NCBI GenBank assembly: GCA_028683835.1
Contig: JAQUHB010000012.1
Coordinates: 1 to 64,000, forward strand
Length of the DNA: 64,000 nucleotides
DNA from: Sulfurimonadaceae bacterium
GTDB taxonomy: Bacteria > Campylobacterota > Campylobacteria > Campylobacterales > Sulfurimonadaceae
Direction of reading: 5' to 3'
Shown: positions 53,649 to 63,097 of the stretch, piece after piece
Position numbering within the stretch: position 1 is the first letter of the stretch
Layout of the letters: each line of letters opens with the position of its first letter
Program-made: the position numbers and the translations under genes
Notes under the pieces: generated by a model
Told to the model about the DNA's origin: nothing
What the model saw: only the letters and a program-made list of their open reading frames with translations
Database searches by the model: none

Positions 53649-55106
53649 ATGGCTATTATTGAAAAGCCCTTAAAAAAAGAGAAAACAACTCCATGGAGAA
53701 TTATGAGATACGTTGGATATGGTATCGCAACGATTCTGTCTCTTGTAATTCCATGGATCACTGTGAATGGGAATCACCTATTTTTACTAAGTTTTGACAA
53801 GCTCAAGCTCGACCTTGGATTTGTACAGTTTGACATGCAAGAGATGTATCTTATGCCATTTCTACTGATGATCATGTTCCTTGGAATATTTGGTTTGACA
53901 GTTCTTGGCGGACGTGTTTTTTGTGGATGGATTTGTCCCCAAACTGTATTTCGCGTTGTCTACCGTGACTTAATCGAAACAAAAATCCTAGGTCTTCGCA
54001 AACGTATCAAAAATAAACAGCAAGAACCAGATATGAGTAAACCTGAGAACAAAGTCAAAAAGTTAATCGCAATTCTCATCTGGATAGTTCTTGCAACTCT
54101 TGCAGCAGCAGACCTTCTATGGTTTTTTGTACCACCTCAAGATTTCTTTGTTTATATGCAACATCCTGGTGATCACATGGTCGTTGTTGGCTTTTTAGCT
54201 GGTGTCGTCGCATTTTTAGTCTATGACATCATCTTCTTAAAAGAAAACTTTTGTGTTTATGTTTGTCCTTACTCAAGAATCCAGTCGGTTCTTTATGATG
54301 ATGATACAGTCATGGCAATCTACAATCCTCACCGTGGTGGCGATATTTATAATGAAGACAAAGAAAAACAATTCACAAAACAAAAAGATCTCTTAGCAGT
54401 AAACCCAACGGCTGAGTGTACTGCGTGTGAAAGTTGTGTAACTGTTTGTCCTACACATATCGATATCCGTAAAGGTCTACAACTTGAATGTATCAACTGT
54501 CTTGAGTGTGTTGATGCATGTACAACGGTCATGGGAAATCTTGGAAAAGAGAGTCTTGTTGTTTGGTCAAGTGAGCATGAGATCTATGATCAAGGTAAAA
54601 CAAAATACTTCAGACCAAAAATCATCGGTTATGCTGTTATCTTAGTATTGCTCGCGATCATCGTTGGAGTTATGGGAAGTAAAAAAGAGCATATGCTTTT
54701 AAATATCAATAAAGAAACTCGTCTTTACTCTGTAGAAAAAACTGTTGATGGAAAATATGATGTTAAAAACTCATATATATTCTTGTTGCAAAATACTCAA
54801 GATCAAAAGTACAAATTCTTCTTTGATGTTATTCCTCCAAAAGGGATGGAAGGTAAGATTAAACTTGAACAACCTACAGCTCCATTTGAAGTTTCACCTG
54901 ACGTGAAAAAGAAAAAGATCGTTACACTGTATACAACTGACGAGCTCGTAGATGATAAAACAAAAGATACGGTTATTCCTATCACTATCAAAGCATATGC
55001 TTTAGATAAAAATGGCAAAATCATCGATAAAATAGTTGTTTTCAGACAAGCAACGTTTACATATCCTCGTGAAGATATGCTAATAAAAGAGACAGAAGGG
55101 AAGTAA
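53649..55106 (+). CDS. ccoG: CcoG/RdxA cytochrome oxidase accessory protein
   Basis: A 485-residue polyferredoxin-type membrane protein that reduces copper for cbb3-type cytochrome oxidase assembly. N-terminal membrane helices (about 19-37 and 72-92), then CGWICPQTVFR, two more helices, CVYVCPYSRIQ, and a double [4Fe-4S] stretch CTACESCVTVCPTHID plus CINCLECVDAC near 257-295. A further helix and a C-terminal immunoglobulin-like domain (about 350-480) complete the standard FixG layout. AAGGAG precedes the ATG. No ccoNOPQ genes are in the window. Confidence 0.93.
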   Translation: MAIIEKPLKKEKTTPWRIMRYVGYGIATILSLVIPWITVNGNHLFLLSFDKLKLDLGFVQFDMQEMYLMPFLLMIMFLGIFGLTVLGGRVFCGWICPQTVFRVVYRDLIETKILGLRKRIKNKQQEPDMSKPENKVKKLIAILIWIVLATLAAADLLWFFVPPQDFFVYMQHPGDHMVVVGFLAGVVAFLVYDIIFLKENFCVYVCPYSRIQSVLYDDDTVMAIYNPHRGGDIYNEDKEKQFTKQKDLLAVNPTAECTACESCVTVCPTHIDIRKGLQLECINCLECVDACTTVMGNLGKESLVVWSSEHEIYDQGKTKYFRPKIIGYAVILVLLAIIVGVMGSKKEHMLLNINKETRLYSVEKTVDGKYDVKNSYIFLLQNTQDQKYKFFFDVIPPKGMEGKIKLEQPTAPFEVSPDVKKKKIVTLYTTDELVDDKTKDTVIPITIKAYALDKNGKIIDKIVVFRQATFTYPREDMLIKETEGK

Positions 55107-55116
55107 CTCTTCTCTT

Positions 55117-55156
55117 CTTTACATGTAAGGATTTCGAAGAAGCCTTGCATGTAAAG
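55117..55156. terminator. Inverted palindrome pair between ccoG and the ABC exporter gene
   Basis: CTTTACATGTAAGG (55117-55130) and CCTTGCATGTAAAG (55143-55156), 14-bp arms with one G-T type mismatch and a 12-base spacer, between two convergent genes. Likely shared bidirectional terminator. Each arm contains a copy of the window-wide palindrome. Confidence 0.62.
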
Positions 55157-55176
55157 CATCCTTCTAATAGATACTT

Positions 55177-56886
55177 TTAATCCTCTAATTTCCCTGCCAA
55201 TTTTCTATAACTCTCTGAATTTGCCAGAAGCTCTTGATGTGTTCCGCTTGCGACTATATGACCAGCTTGAAATACAAGTATCTTATCTGCGTCTACAATA
55301 GTGCTGAGTCTATGTGCAATGGTAATAGTGATCTTATCTTTTGCATAGTCTTTAAGCGCATTTTGTATCCGTTTTTCACTTTCATTATCAAGTGCAGATG
55401 TTGCTTCATCAAAAAGAAGAAGCGAAGCGTGCTTATAGATGGCACGAGCGATGGCGATGCGCTGACGCTGACCTCCTGAGAGATTCGCGCCAAACTCTTC
55501 CATAAGTGTGTCTATGCCGTTTTCAAGCTTTGAGACAAACTCCGAAGCATCGGCAAGTTTTAAAGCTTCCTCAACTCTTTGGCGGTCTATTTCCTGACCA
55601 TATGCGACATTTGCCGCTAAAGTATCTTGAAAAATATAAACACGCTGAGAAACAAACGAAATGTGACGACGAAGTGACCTTTGCGTATACTCTTTAATAT
55701 CTTTTCCGTTGATGTGTATTTGTCCACCTGATGTATCATAAAAACGTAATACCATATTTACAAGAGAACTTTTTCCACCTCCGCTATCACCTACAAGCGC
55801 TATATTTTGTCCATATTTTGCGCTGAAACTTATATCTTTTAAAGCCTCTTTATTCCCATAAGAAAGCTCTACGTGATTGAACTCGACAGAGCTAATATCT
55901 TCATTTAAAACTTTTTCACCGTCTTTTATCGTATTTTCCATATCGAGTACTTCAAACACGCGCTCACTCGCAGCTACTGCGTCTTGAATCTTTGAGTAGA
56001 TAGAACCGATACGGCGAATAGGCTGAAATACAAGCCCGACAGCCGTTAAAAATGCAGTGAACTCACCAACTGTCATATAGTTATTATATACTTCATGCCC
56101 ACCCACAAAGATCACAGCCGCAAGTCCTCCAGCCCCAATGATCTCCATCGCTGGAGACACAATCTCGCCAACATAAGTAGACTTCATATTAATCTTAAAA
56201 AATCTCCAGTTTTCTATGGAAAATCGCTCCATCTCATAAGCCTCAGTTGCATTTGCTTTGATGATCTCGCTGTTATTAAAAACCTCTGTCAGACGTGTAA
56301 CCACATCTGCATTTTTTGCCTGTGAACGGTGAGAATATTTTTTCAACTTTCGAGCGATTGCAATGAGTGGATAGATAATTAACGGTACAAGTATGAGCGA
56401 ATAAAAAGCAAGTTTCGGGTTAAGATAAATCACATAACCGATAAGTGAGATAACCGTGATACTCTCACGGAACAACTCAGGCAACATATTTGACACAAAA
56501 TACTGAATACGACCGATATCATTTGTAACGCGAGATATAAGTTCTCCGCTTCTGTTAAGATATAAAAAACTCATATCAGCTCTGATGATCTTTTCTAAAA
56601 GAAGTTCTCTAAACCTAGAAACAATATGCATACCGATGTAGTTCATATATACAGACTGAATATAACGCCCGAGTGATTTTAAAAAATAGATCCCAACAAG
56701 TCCAAGAGGAATAAGATAAAGCATTTGTTCATCACGTTTTATAAACATATCATCCATCAAAGGTTTCATGATCTGTGCTGTCGCCGTCGTTGCCGCAACC
56801 GTTAAGATAATGCCTACGAGTACATAAATATATTGTAATTTATACTCTTTGATGTATGGTAAATAACGCTTATAGATTTTTTTCAA
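55177..56886 (-). CDS. MsbA-like ABC exporter (fused membrane and ATPase domains)
   Basis: A 569-residue half-transporter. Six membrane helices in the first 320 residues, then the ATPase: Walker A VGDSGGGKSSLV (about 364), signature LSGGQRQRIAIARA, Walker B LLLFDEATSAL, and an H-loop ITIAHRLSTI. Family members flip lipid A core or other lipid-linked molecules. The neighbouring genes (sulfatase, glycosyltransferases, O-antigen ligase) favour a lipid or glycan cargo, but multidrug exporters look the same. It lies 9 bp after the sulfatase gene and is probably co-transcribed. Confidence 0.88.
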   Translation of the reverse strand: MKKIYKRYLPYIKEYKLQYIYVLVGIILTVAATTATAQIMKPLMDDMFIKRDEQMLYLIPLGLVGIYFLKSLGRYIQSVYMNYIGMHIVSRFRELLLEKIIRADMSFLYLNRSGELISRVTNDIGRIQYFVSNMLPELFRESITVISLIGYVIYLNPKLAFYSLILVPLIIYPLIAIARKLKKYSHRSQAKNADVVTRLTEVFNNSEIIKANATEAYEMERFSIENWRFFKINMKSTYVGEIVSPAMEIIGAGGLAAVIFVGGHEVYNNYMTVGEFTAFLTAVGLVFQPIRRIGSIYSKIQDAVAASERVFEVLDMENTIKDGEKVLNEDISSVEFNHVELSYGNKEALKDISFSAKYGQNIALVGDSGGGKSSLVNMVLRFYDTSGGQIHINGKDIKEYTQRSLRRHISFVSQRVYIFQDTLAANVAYGQEIDRQRVEEALKLADASEFVSKLENGIDTLMEEFGANLSGGQRQRIAIARAIYKHASLLLFDEATSALDNESEKRIQNALKDYAKDKITITIAHRLSTIVDADKILVFQAGHIVASGTHQELLANSESYRKLAGKLED

Positions 56887-56895
56887 GTCTAACCC

Positions 56896-58884
56896 TTATT
56901 TTTGCGATTTTATCAAATACTCTGTTACTGCCAAAGAAGCTTTATACTGCGCGTCACACTCTTTTTGTAGCTCTGTTTTTGGCTCAGTTGCTTTAAAACC
57001 ACCATCATTTGCGACAATCACACCTGCGTCATTGTATCCGCAATGGAGTCGCTCTTTGTCTAAAAGATTTGTTCCGATAGCTGTGTAATTCACATCTGAA
57101 AGAGTGAGATTGTAAAGTGTCGGGAAGATATCTTTATCTGAACCAGCCGTTTTTGTATTGATGCCCTCAGTTTTATAATGTAAATATGGCGGTAAATAAA
57201 TATAAAAAGGGATACGTTTCGTCTGTGTATAGTAATCATCATAACGCATAACACCCTCGACTGTATTATTATCTCCCGTAATGGCTACAACCGTATTGTC
57301 TTTGAGTGGCGAACTTTTGAGAGCATCCATAAACTGCCCAACCATGTCCAGCGCATACTGATAATCTTGAAATCTTTTATGATTAAGATCAAGATCGCCC
57401 ACAAGATGTTTTTTCAGATCATCAGAAAATATCAGATTTTTACTTGCATAATTCACATCCAACTTATACGGAGGATGATTATTTGTCGTCATCACCACTA
57501 TCAAGAGCGGTTTTTTAGCCTCTTTGAGTTTTGCTAAAACAAACTGATGCAGATACTTGTCATAAACACCCCAATCATGTGAGACTTTTTTCTCATCCAA
57601 ATGAAGCTTTTCAATGATTGCCGCTTTTCCATAGACATGATCAAATCCTTGACGTGAGAAAAATGCTCCGACGTTTCGCCATGAAAGATCTCCGCCATAT
57701 ACAAACATCGTCTCATATCCAGCTTTTTGATACACTTTTGCACTCGCCTGAGAAAAAGAAGTATTGAGATATTGGCTTTGTCCAAATGTGGTTGACCCAG
57801 GACGAGCAGTAGTGTTGAGCATCAAAGGTTCTAAATCTTCAATCGTCCCATTGGACGTGGAGATAAAATTTGTAAACAAAGTATCCTCATCAAAATGCTT
57901 TTTCAAAGCGCGCATAATGTCAAAACTTTCACTTTGATACGCTAAAATCGGCATTCCAAAACTTTCTACGACTTCAAGTACTACATTTGGAGGCTTTTTT
58001 TCGAGTGTTGTATCTTTTTTGGTCGTATAGACGATATTTGATAAAAGATCTTTTTCATTGATCTCTTTTTTACCTGTCTGCACTCTAAACGCTTCGGGCA
58101 TCTTCCCGCTGTAGCCACTTATCTTGATAAGATCATAACTTCCATCTTTGCTTTTTACATATTGATCTTCTGCTTTTATCATCGCATGGACAGCATTTTG
58201 AGGAAGCTTATTTATAACCGGATCAGATGAGACATCTGGAATATACACAGCTAAAGGAAAAAGTCCGACAGAACCTCGCACAGCTAGAAAGACCACAACA
58301 AAAAGAGCTAAGAAAAAACCACTTTGAGTGAAATAGTTCCACTCTTTATGCACTATCTCTGTTTTATCTTTAATGAATTTTGCGATAGCTGCGTAACCCC
58401 CCACAACGTAAAAAAGTCCAATGAATCCATATAACCAAAGATTGTAATTCTTTTTTGCTATCTCAAAAAGAGCTTTTGTATCATCATCAAAAATTCCAAA
58501 CACCATCACCGACATGTGATCACCAAAAAAAGAAAAATACCCGACATCAGTAATAATCAAGACTGAAAGAATCAAGAAAATGAGGAAAAAATAAAGTTTG
58601 AAGAAACTATTTACAACGGTACTTAAAAACTTCAGACGGAAGATCCACAAGAGAAAAAGAACAAGTACGGGCATAATAAAGGTATATGCCAAAGCACTTA
58701 TATCAAGGCGAAAACCTATCCAAAAAGCATCTAAGAGTTCGACTAAAGTATATTTTGAATCTCCGCCATAACGTACAAAAAGGTACATACGTACCAAACT
58801 CAGCATCACTAAAAAGAGAAGCTCAACTTTGAAAAAAAGCTTCAACTGATGAAGCAAAAATGAGAAATGTGTTGTTTTATTCAT
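56896..58884 (-). CDS. LtaS/EptA-type membrane sulfatase-fold transferase
   Basis: 662 residues: five membrane helices in the first 210 residues, then a large periplasmic alkaline-phosphatase/sulfatase domain. Key stretches are VVLEVVESFG (metal Glu), FISTSNGTIEDLEPLM with the candidate nucleophile threonine (SNGT), FVYGGDLSWRNVG, HDWGVYD, and AITGDNNTV with metal Asp/His-type ligands. The family transfers phosphoglycerol or phosphoethanolamine to envelope glycans or lipids. I start at ATG 58884 (MNKTTH); an ATG eight codons upstream is equally without a strong ribosome site. Co-oriented with the ABC exporter. Confidence 0.85.
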   Translation of the reverse strand: MNKTTHFSFLLHQLKLFFKVELLFLVMLSLVRMYLFVRYGGDSKYTLVELLDAFWIGFRLDISALAYTFIMPVLVLFLLWIFRLKFLSTVVNSFFKLYFFLIFLILSVLIITDVGYFSFFGDHMSVMVFGIFDDDTKALFEIAKKNYNLWLYGFIGLFYVVGGYAAIAKFIKDKTEIVHKEWNYFTQSGFFLALFVVVFLAVRGSVGLFPLAVYIPDVSSDPVINKLPQNAVHAMIKAEDQYVKSKDGSYDLIKISGYSGKMPEAFRVQTGKKEINEKDLLSNIVYTTKKDTTLEKKPPNVVLEVVESFGMPILAYQSESFDIMRALKKHFDEDTLFTNFISTSNGTIEDLEPLMLNTTARPGSTTFGQSQYLNTSFSQASAKVYQKAGYETMFVYGGDLSWRNVGAFFSRQGFDHVYGKAAIIEKLHLDEKKVSHDWGVYDKYLHQFVLAKLKEAKKPLLIVVMTTNNHPPYKLDVNYASKNLIFSDDLKKHLVGDLDLNHKRFQDYQYALDMVGQFMDALKSSPLKDNTVVAITGDNNTVEGVMRYDDYYTQTKRIPFYIYLPPYLHYKTEGINTKTAGSDKDIFPTLYNLTLSDVNYTAIGTNLLDKERLHCGYNDAGVIVANDGGFKATEPKTELQKECDAQYKASLAVTEYLIKSQK

Positions 58885-58990
58885 ATGACATTTTACCCTA
58901 ATCGCCATTAGCCGTATTTTTGATTTATCAGGAATTTTACCTTAATTTAGGTACAATTTTGCGATTTAAAAACTCTTATGAGGACTGCTT

Positions 58991-59857
58991 TTGAAGAAAA
59001 AGATATTGGTAACAGGCGGCGCTGGATTTGTCGGAAGTCATCTTTGTGAGAGATTGGCTCAAGATGTAAACCATGAAGTTTATTCTCTTGACAATTATTT
59101 TACAGGAAGTAAAGCGAATCATGTGGCAAATGTCACTTACATCGAAGGCTCAACGGCTGACATTGCCGAGCTTGTCACATTTACTCCGGACATGGTTTAT
59201 CATCTTGGGGAATATTCAAGAGTTGAGCAGAGTTTTGATGACATAGAAAAAGTATGGAAGTTCAATAAAGACGGTATTTTCGCGGTTTTAGAATTTGTAC
59301 GCAGAGCCGGATGTAAAATACTCTATGCTGGAAGTTCTACAAAATTTGGCGATGGCGGACTGGGGAGAAGTGCAAGTCCTTACGCATGGACAAAAGCTAC
59401 AAATACTGAGCTTGTCATGAACTATGGAAACTGGTTTAACGTGCCTTATGCCATCACTTACTTTTATAATGTTTATGGACCAAGAGAGATCCAAACTGGG
59501 AAATATGCAACACTCATCGCTCTTTTTAAAGAGAAAATGAAAAATGACGAACCACTGACCATCGTGAGTCCTGGAAACCAAAAGAGAAACTTCACACATA
59601 TAGACGACATCATTAACGGCTTAATCCTTGTGGGTGAAAATGGTTATGGAGATGAATTTGGTATTGGAAGTCCTGATGCCTACAGCATCAAAGAGATTGC
59701 TGAGATGTTCGGTGGAAAAATAGAGATGCTTCCCGAACGAAAAGGAAATCGCATGACAGCAGATGTTATGACGGCAAAGACTGAATCACTTGGATGGAAA
59801 CCGACACGGACTATTAAGGAGTATATTGAAGAGATGAGAGTGGAAAATTGGAAGTAG
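58991..59857 (+). CDS. NAD-dependent nucleotide-sugar epimerase/dehydratase
   Basis: A 288-residue extended SDR enzyme. TTG start with AGGA 6-7 bases upstream. The NAD motif is TGGAGFVGSHL (residues 8-18). The catalytic triad region has AGSSTKFGDGG and YAWTK (Tyr-x3-Lys, about 131-135). Substrate contacts NVYGPREIQTGKYATLI and RNFTHIDDIINGL follow, as in UDP-glucose 4-epimerases and related enzymes. The exact sugar cannot be told. It overlaps the next glycosyltransferase by 10 bp, so they act in the same glycan pathway. Confidence 0.88.
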   Translation: MKKKILVTGGAGFVGSHLCERLAQDVNHEVYSLDNYFTGSKANHVANVTYIEGSTADIAELVTFTPDMVYHLGEYSRVEQSFDDIEKVWKFNKDGIFAVLEFVRRAGCKILYAGSSTKFGDGGLGRSASPYAWTKATNTELVMNYGNWFNVPYAITYFYNVYGPREIQTGKYATLIALFKEKMKNDEPLTIVSPGNQKRNFTHIDDIINGLILVGENGYGDEFGIGSPDAYSIKEIAEMFGGKIEMLPERKGNRMTADVMTAKTESLGWKPTRTIKEYIEEMRVENWK

Positions 59858-60939
59858 TAAATAAGCTAAAAGCTCCTACTGCAGTTATCTGTCTATCTCA
59901 CTATACAGGGGGGATGGAGCTTGCAGCTACAAAACTGGCAAACAATCTCAGTAAATTTGTAGATATAACTTATATTGTCAAGCAAAATACGTTCATTCAT
60001 GAGCAGTGCCAATCCAATCCAGACTACAAAAATCTCAACTATAAAACAATCAACTTTAGCACTACCGTGATGAGCCCTTCCATTATCTTGTCAGTTAGAA
60101 AAATCATTTTAGAGAATAAAATAAAAAATGTTATTTTCGTTGGCGCCTCTGAGATGAAATCGCTTTATTTTGCATTTTTAGGCCTTGATATCAATCTAAT
60201 AGTACGTCATGGCACTATCAAAAAAACTCCAAAAAAAGATTGGTTTCATACCTTAGTTTATTCAAAAGTCAACACTCATGTAGCTATATCAAAATACATG
60301 TCATCGAATGTAAAAGAGATCATTCCTTTTGGTAAAGATACAAAACTTACCGTCATTGTGCCCTCTCTTGCAAAAAATATATCCTCTTTAGAGAAAACAG
60401 AATCAAGCACTTTAAAACTCTTGCATGCAGGGCGTGTTACTTCAGGAAAAGGTATTGACAAAGCGATTTTAGCATGTGATATTTTATATAAAAATGAGAT
60501 TGAGTTTAATTTTGATAACTATGGACCTGCCGATTCAAAATATGAAAAACAGCTTAAAGAGCTTTTAAATTCTATCACTTATGCACAACATATTCATATA
60601 AATGGATTTACAAACAGCATTTATGATGAATATCCAAAACACGATATATTTATCTTTCCAACGCCTGATGAGGGTTATGGCAATGTAATGATGGAGGCAA
60701 TTTCACATGGAATCATCGTTTTAGCCTTTGATAATACAGCTATCTCGAACTTTGGGGAGATGGGATTTCATATCCATCTTGTAGAAGATGGTTCGCTTGA
60801 AGCTCTTAGAGAAAAGCTTCTGTACATAGCAAACAACCTAAAAGAGGAGCAGAAACTAGCTCTTGAAAACATTGAAAAAGCAAAGATTATCTTTGCTCCA
60901 TCGCGTGAAGCAAACGAATATTTAGAACTACTCATCTGA
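59848..60939 (+). CDS. GT4-family glycosyltransferase
   Basis: 363 residues with a TTG start overlapping the epimerase end. GT-B fold: an N-terminal Rossmann half (ICLSHYTGGMELAATKLANNL) and a C-terminal half with LLHAGRVTSGKGIDKAI, INGFTNSIYDEY and the nucleotide-binding PTPDEGYGNVMMEAISHG motif (E-x7-E) near 275-295. It should add a sugar from a nucleotide donor to lipopolysaccharide or a similar acceptor. Its stop abuts the convergent ligase gene with no gap. Confidence 0.87.
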   Translation: MEVVNKLKAPTAVICLSHYTGGMELAATKLANNLSKFVDITYIVKQNTFIHEQCQSNPDYKNLNYKTINFSTTVMSPSIILSVRKIILENKIKNVIFVGASEMKSLYFAFLGLDINLIVRHGTIKKTPKKDWFHTLVYSKVNTHVAISKYMSSNVKEIIPFGKDTKLTVIVPSLAKNISSLEKTESSTLKLLHAGRVTSGKGIDKAILACDILYKNEIEFNFDNYGPADSKYEKQLKELLNSITYAQHIHINGFTNSIYDEYPKHDIFIFPTPDEGYGNVMMEAISHGIIVLAFDNTAISNFGEMGFHIHLVEDGSLEALREKLLYIANNLKEEQKLALENIEKAKIIFAPSREANEYLELLI

Positions 60940-62283
60940 CTACATCAATTGATGTAGCAGACTTGCACTTCCAAAAACAATCACTAAAAAAACTATCTGA
61001 ATAAACTGTTTTTTATCATCAAGCTTTATATTTTCTATCGTCCTTCTTTCACGACTCACAAGTGTAACAGCTAAAAATACTGCCCATAATGGCAGGAAAA
61101 AGCGTAGATTGAACTGTGTCATCAATGTCCCAAAAGCGATGGCAAGCGTTACAAAGATCATGATAAACCTCAAATCTCTATCCTCTTGTTCTTTATACTT
61201 AAATATCTGATAAAAGATATTGAGATAGATGAATAATCCTACGATACCGAGTTTCACCAAGACGCTTAAGAATTGGTTATGTTCATGTGGCATCTGTTTT
61301 AAACTCTCCCATTTTTCGGGTATGACCTTTCTAATCTCATCCATCGAATCTCCCGTTCCAACGCCAAAAAAAGGATGCTCTTTTATAACCTTGTACGCAT
61401 AATAATAGATTCCTGCTCTTTGACCCAGAGAAGAGTTAAAATCAGGATCATCTTTAGAAAGATCTTTAAGACTTTGTTCGGTTTGAACTACTTTTTCATA
61501 AAAAATAGAGCTGAAATTATATGCTGTTGCAAATGCAAGCACAACAACTAAGAGCAGTTGTAAAGCCACTTTTCTTAGATAAAAAAGTGCCAACATTGTA
61601 ACCAACATAAAAAATGTGATATAGCCTGTTCTTCCGCCTGTAATAAAAATATTTGTTGTCGCACTCATAATAAAGAGACTCATAAAAAACTTAAATACTT
61701 TACTTCCTTGAGTAAAAAAAGTTTTATAAGTAAGTAGTATCACTGTAAAAGCCAATGCCACACCATAATGAATATGATGTAAGAATGGAGAAGGATCACC
61801 AATGGCATAAGACTGATAAAAAAGAACCTTCCCGATCTCCAACTTCCACGGCATTATGCCAAACTGCATCCCATAAGATGTCAATTCACTGACAAACATA
61901 CCAAGAATAAACGCGGAAATCACTTTGCCAATATATCTTCCATCGACTATTGCATAAAATAAAATGAGATAAAGTCCATATTTGAGATTTTTCACCCATA
62001 ACAGCCCCTCTTCCAGATGACTTGTCCATAAAAGTCCAACAGCATAAGCTATAAAAATATATAAAAATGCTCTGACAACACTGTTTGAAAGAGCATTTTG
62101 TATATGCTTTATGACATCTCGGCGCAAAATAAATAAAATCACCATAAATGAAAAAATAGTCGCTTTTATAGTCTGAGAGATTGGTAGTAAAAAAGCGTAA
62201 ACAACAAGAAGATTGTTAAGCCAGAGAGTTAGCAGATCGTTATCAAGGTGTTTTTTTGAGAGTAAAACAAGTCTACTCACCAT
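60940..62283 (-). CDS. O-antigen ligase family protein (WaaL-type)
   Basis: 447 residues, about 11-12 membrane helices. A large periplasmic loop after the central helices contains YYYAYKVIKEHPFFGVGTGDS and a downstream MPHEHNQFLSVLVKLGIVG, the Wzy_C/O-antigen ligase signature with the conserved HNQ/H. WaaL joins O-polysaccharide to lipid A core. I start at ATG 62283, which overlaps the upstream GT2 stop by 11 bp; the longer open frame upstream runs antisense-like through the GT2 gene and is not membrane-like. Polymerases of the same fold are an alternative. Confidence 0.86.
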   Translation of the reverse strand: MVSRLVLLSKKHLDNDLLTLWLNNLLVVYAFLLPISQTIKATIFSFMVILFILRRDVIKHIQNALSNSVVRAFLYIFIAYAVGLLWTSHLEEGLLWVKNLKYGLYLILFYAIVDGRYIGKVISAFILGMFVSELTSYGMQFGIMPWKLEIGKVLFYQSYAIGDPSPFLHHIHYGVALAFTVILLTYKTFFTQGSKVFKFFMSLFIMSATTNIFITGGRTGYITFFMLVTMLALFYLRKVALQLLLVVVLAFATAYNFSSIFYEKVVQTEQSLKDLSKDDPDFNSSLGQRAGIYYYAYKVIKEHPFFGVGTGDSMDEIRKVIPEKWESLKQMPHEHNQFLSVLVKLGIVGLFIYLNIFYQIFKYKEQEDRDLRFIMIFVTLAIAFGTLMTQFNLRFFLPLWAVFLAVTLVSRERRTIENIKLDDKKQFIQIVFLVIVFGSASLLHQLM

Positions 62284-63097
62284 GTTGGGATAATCCTTGT
62301 TCACAGATATATTTTTTTTCCTCTTTATTCTTATAAAACTTTGCCCACTGCTCTTGACTTGTCGGATTATTTTGCTTTTTGTGAAAAAGGTGAAAGGTAT
62401 TGGCAATATTTTTACAAGAGTATAAAGCAAGTCCATACGCACGAAACCTCCAATCCAAATCCATATCATCAGGCAGTGAAGATTCTCCATAACTTTCGTC
62501 AAATCCGTTAATGGTAACCATATCATCTCGAAAACATGAAAAATTACATCCTATAAGACTTGTATTGCGTTTTCTATTTGCAATTAATCTCTTATAGATA
62601 AAGGAGTTTGGACTTACATTCAATCCCTGCTCAAACCTTGCATTTCTATCAAACATCAATCTAAAACCTAAAATAAAATAGTATTTTTCTAAACTATAAG
62701 GCTTTAAAGTTCCCTCTCTAAATTTTTTTGTCAGCTCTGCGTTTAGGTTTACACGTCTTCCTGCAAGCACTCTACCTCTTTGCGCAAGAGCTACATGCCC
62801 CTCTATAAAAGTCGAATACGGAATAATATCTCCATCCAAAAATATAAGATATTCACCAGAACTTTTATAGATACCGTTATTTTGGGATCTTGATTTTCTC
62901 ACACCAATATCTTCTTGAAATGTGTGTTTTACATCTAAGCCTTCGATAGAAGCAATATAATCTTTCATCTCTTGAGCATCATTATCTTCTGCGACTATAA
63001 CCTCAAAGTTTTTATAAGTCTGAGTTTTGAGCGCTTCGATAATAAGGCTAAGAGATTCTATATCTTTATACACCGCAATTATTACACTGACTTTCAT
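62273..63097 (-). CDS. GT2-family glycosyltransferase
   Basis: A 274-residue GT-A enzyme: VSVIIAVYKDIESLSLIIEALKTQ at the start, the QNNGIYKSSGEYLIFLDGDIIP segment with the D-x-D metal motif (DGD, about 93), and a C-terminal part with GCNFSCFRDDMVTINGFDE and E-x-D-D-M-D-L-D-W-R-type catalytic acid (SLPDDMDLDWRF). It is of the galactosyl/chondroitin-type subgroup. Overlaps its upstream neighbour by 4 bp and its downstream neighbour by 11 bp, a tightly packed glycan operon. Confidence 0.88.
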   Translation of the reverse strand: MKVSVIIAVYKDIESLSLIIEALKTQTYKNFEVIVAEDNDAQEMKDYIASIEGLDVKHTFQEDIGVRKSRSQNNGIYKSSGEYLIFLDGDIIPYSTFIEGHVALAQRGRVLAGRRVNLNAELTKKFREGTLKPYSLEKYYFILGFRLMFDRNARFEQGLNVSPNSFIYKRLIANRKRNTSLIGCNFSCFRDDMVTINGFDESYGESSLPDDMDLDWRFRAYGLALYSCKNIANTFHLFHKKQNNPTSQEQWAKFYKNKEEKKYICEQGLSQHGE

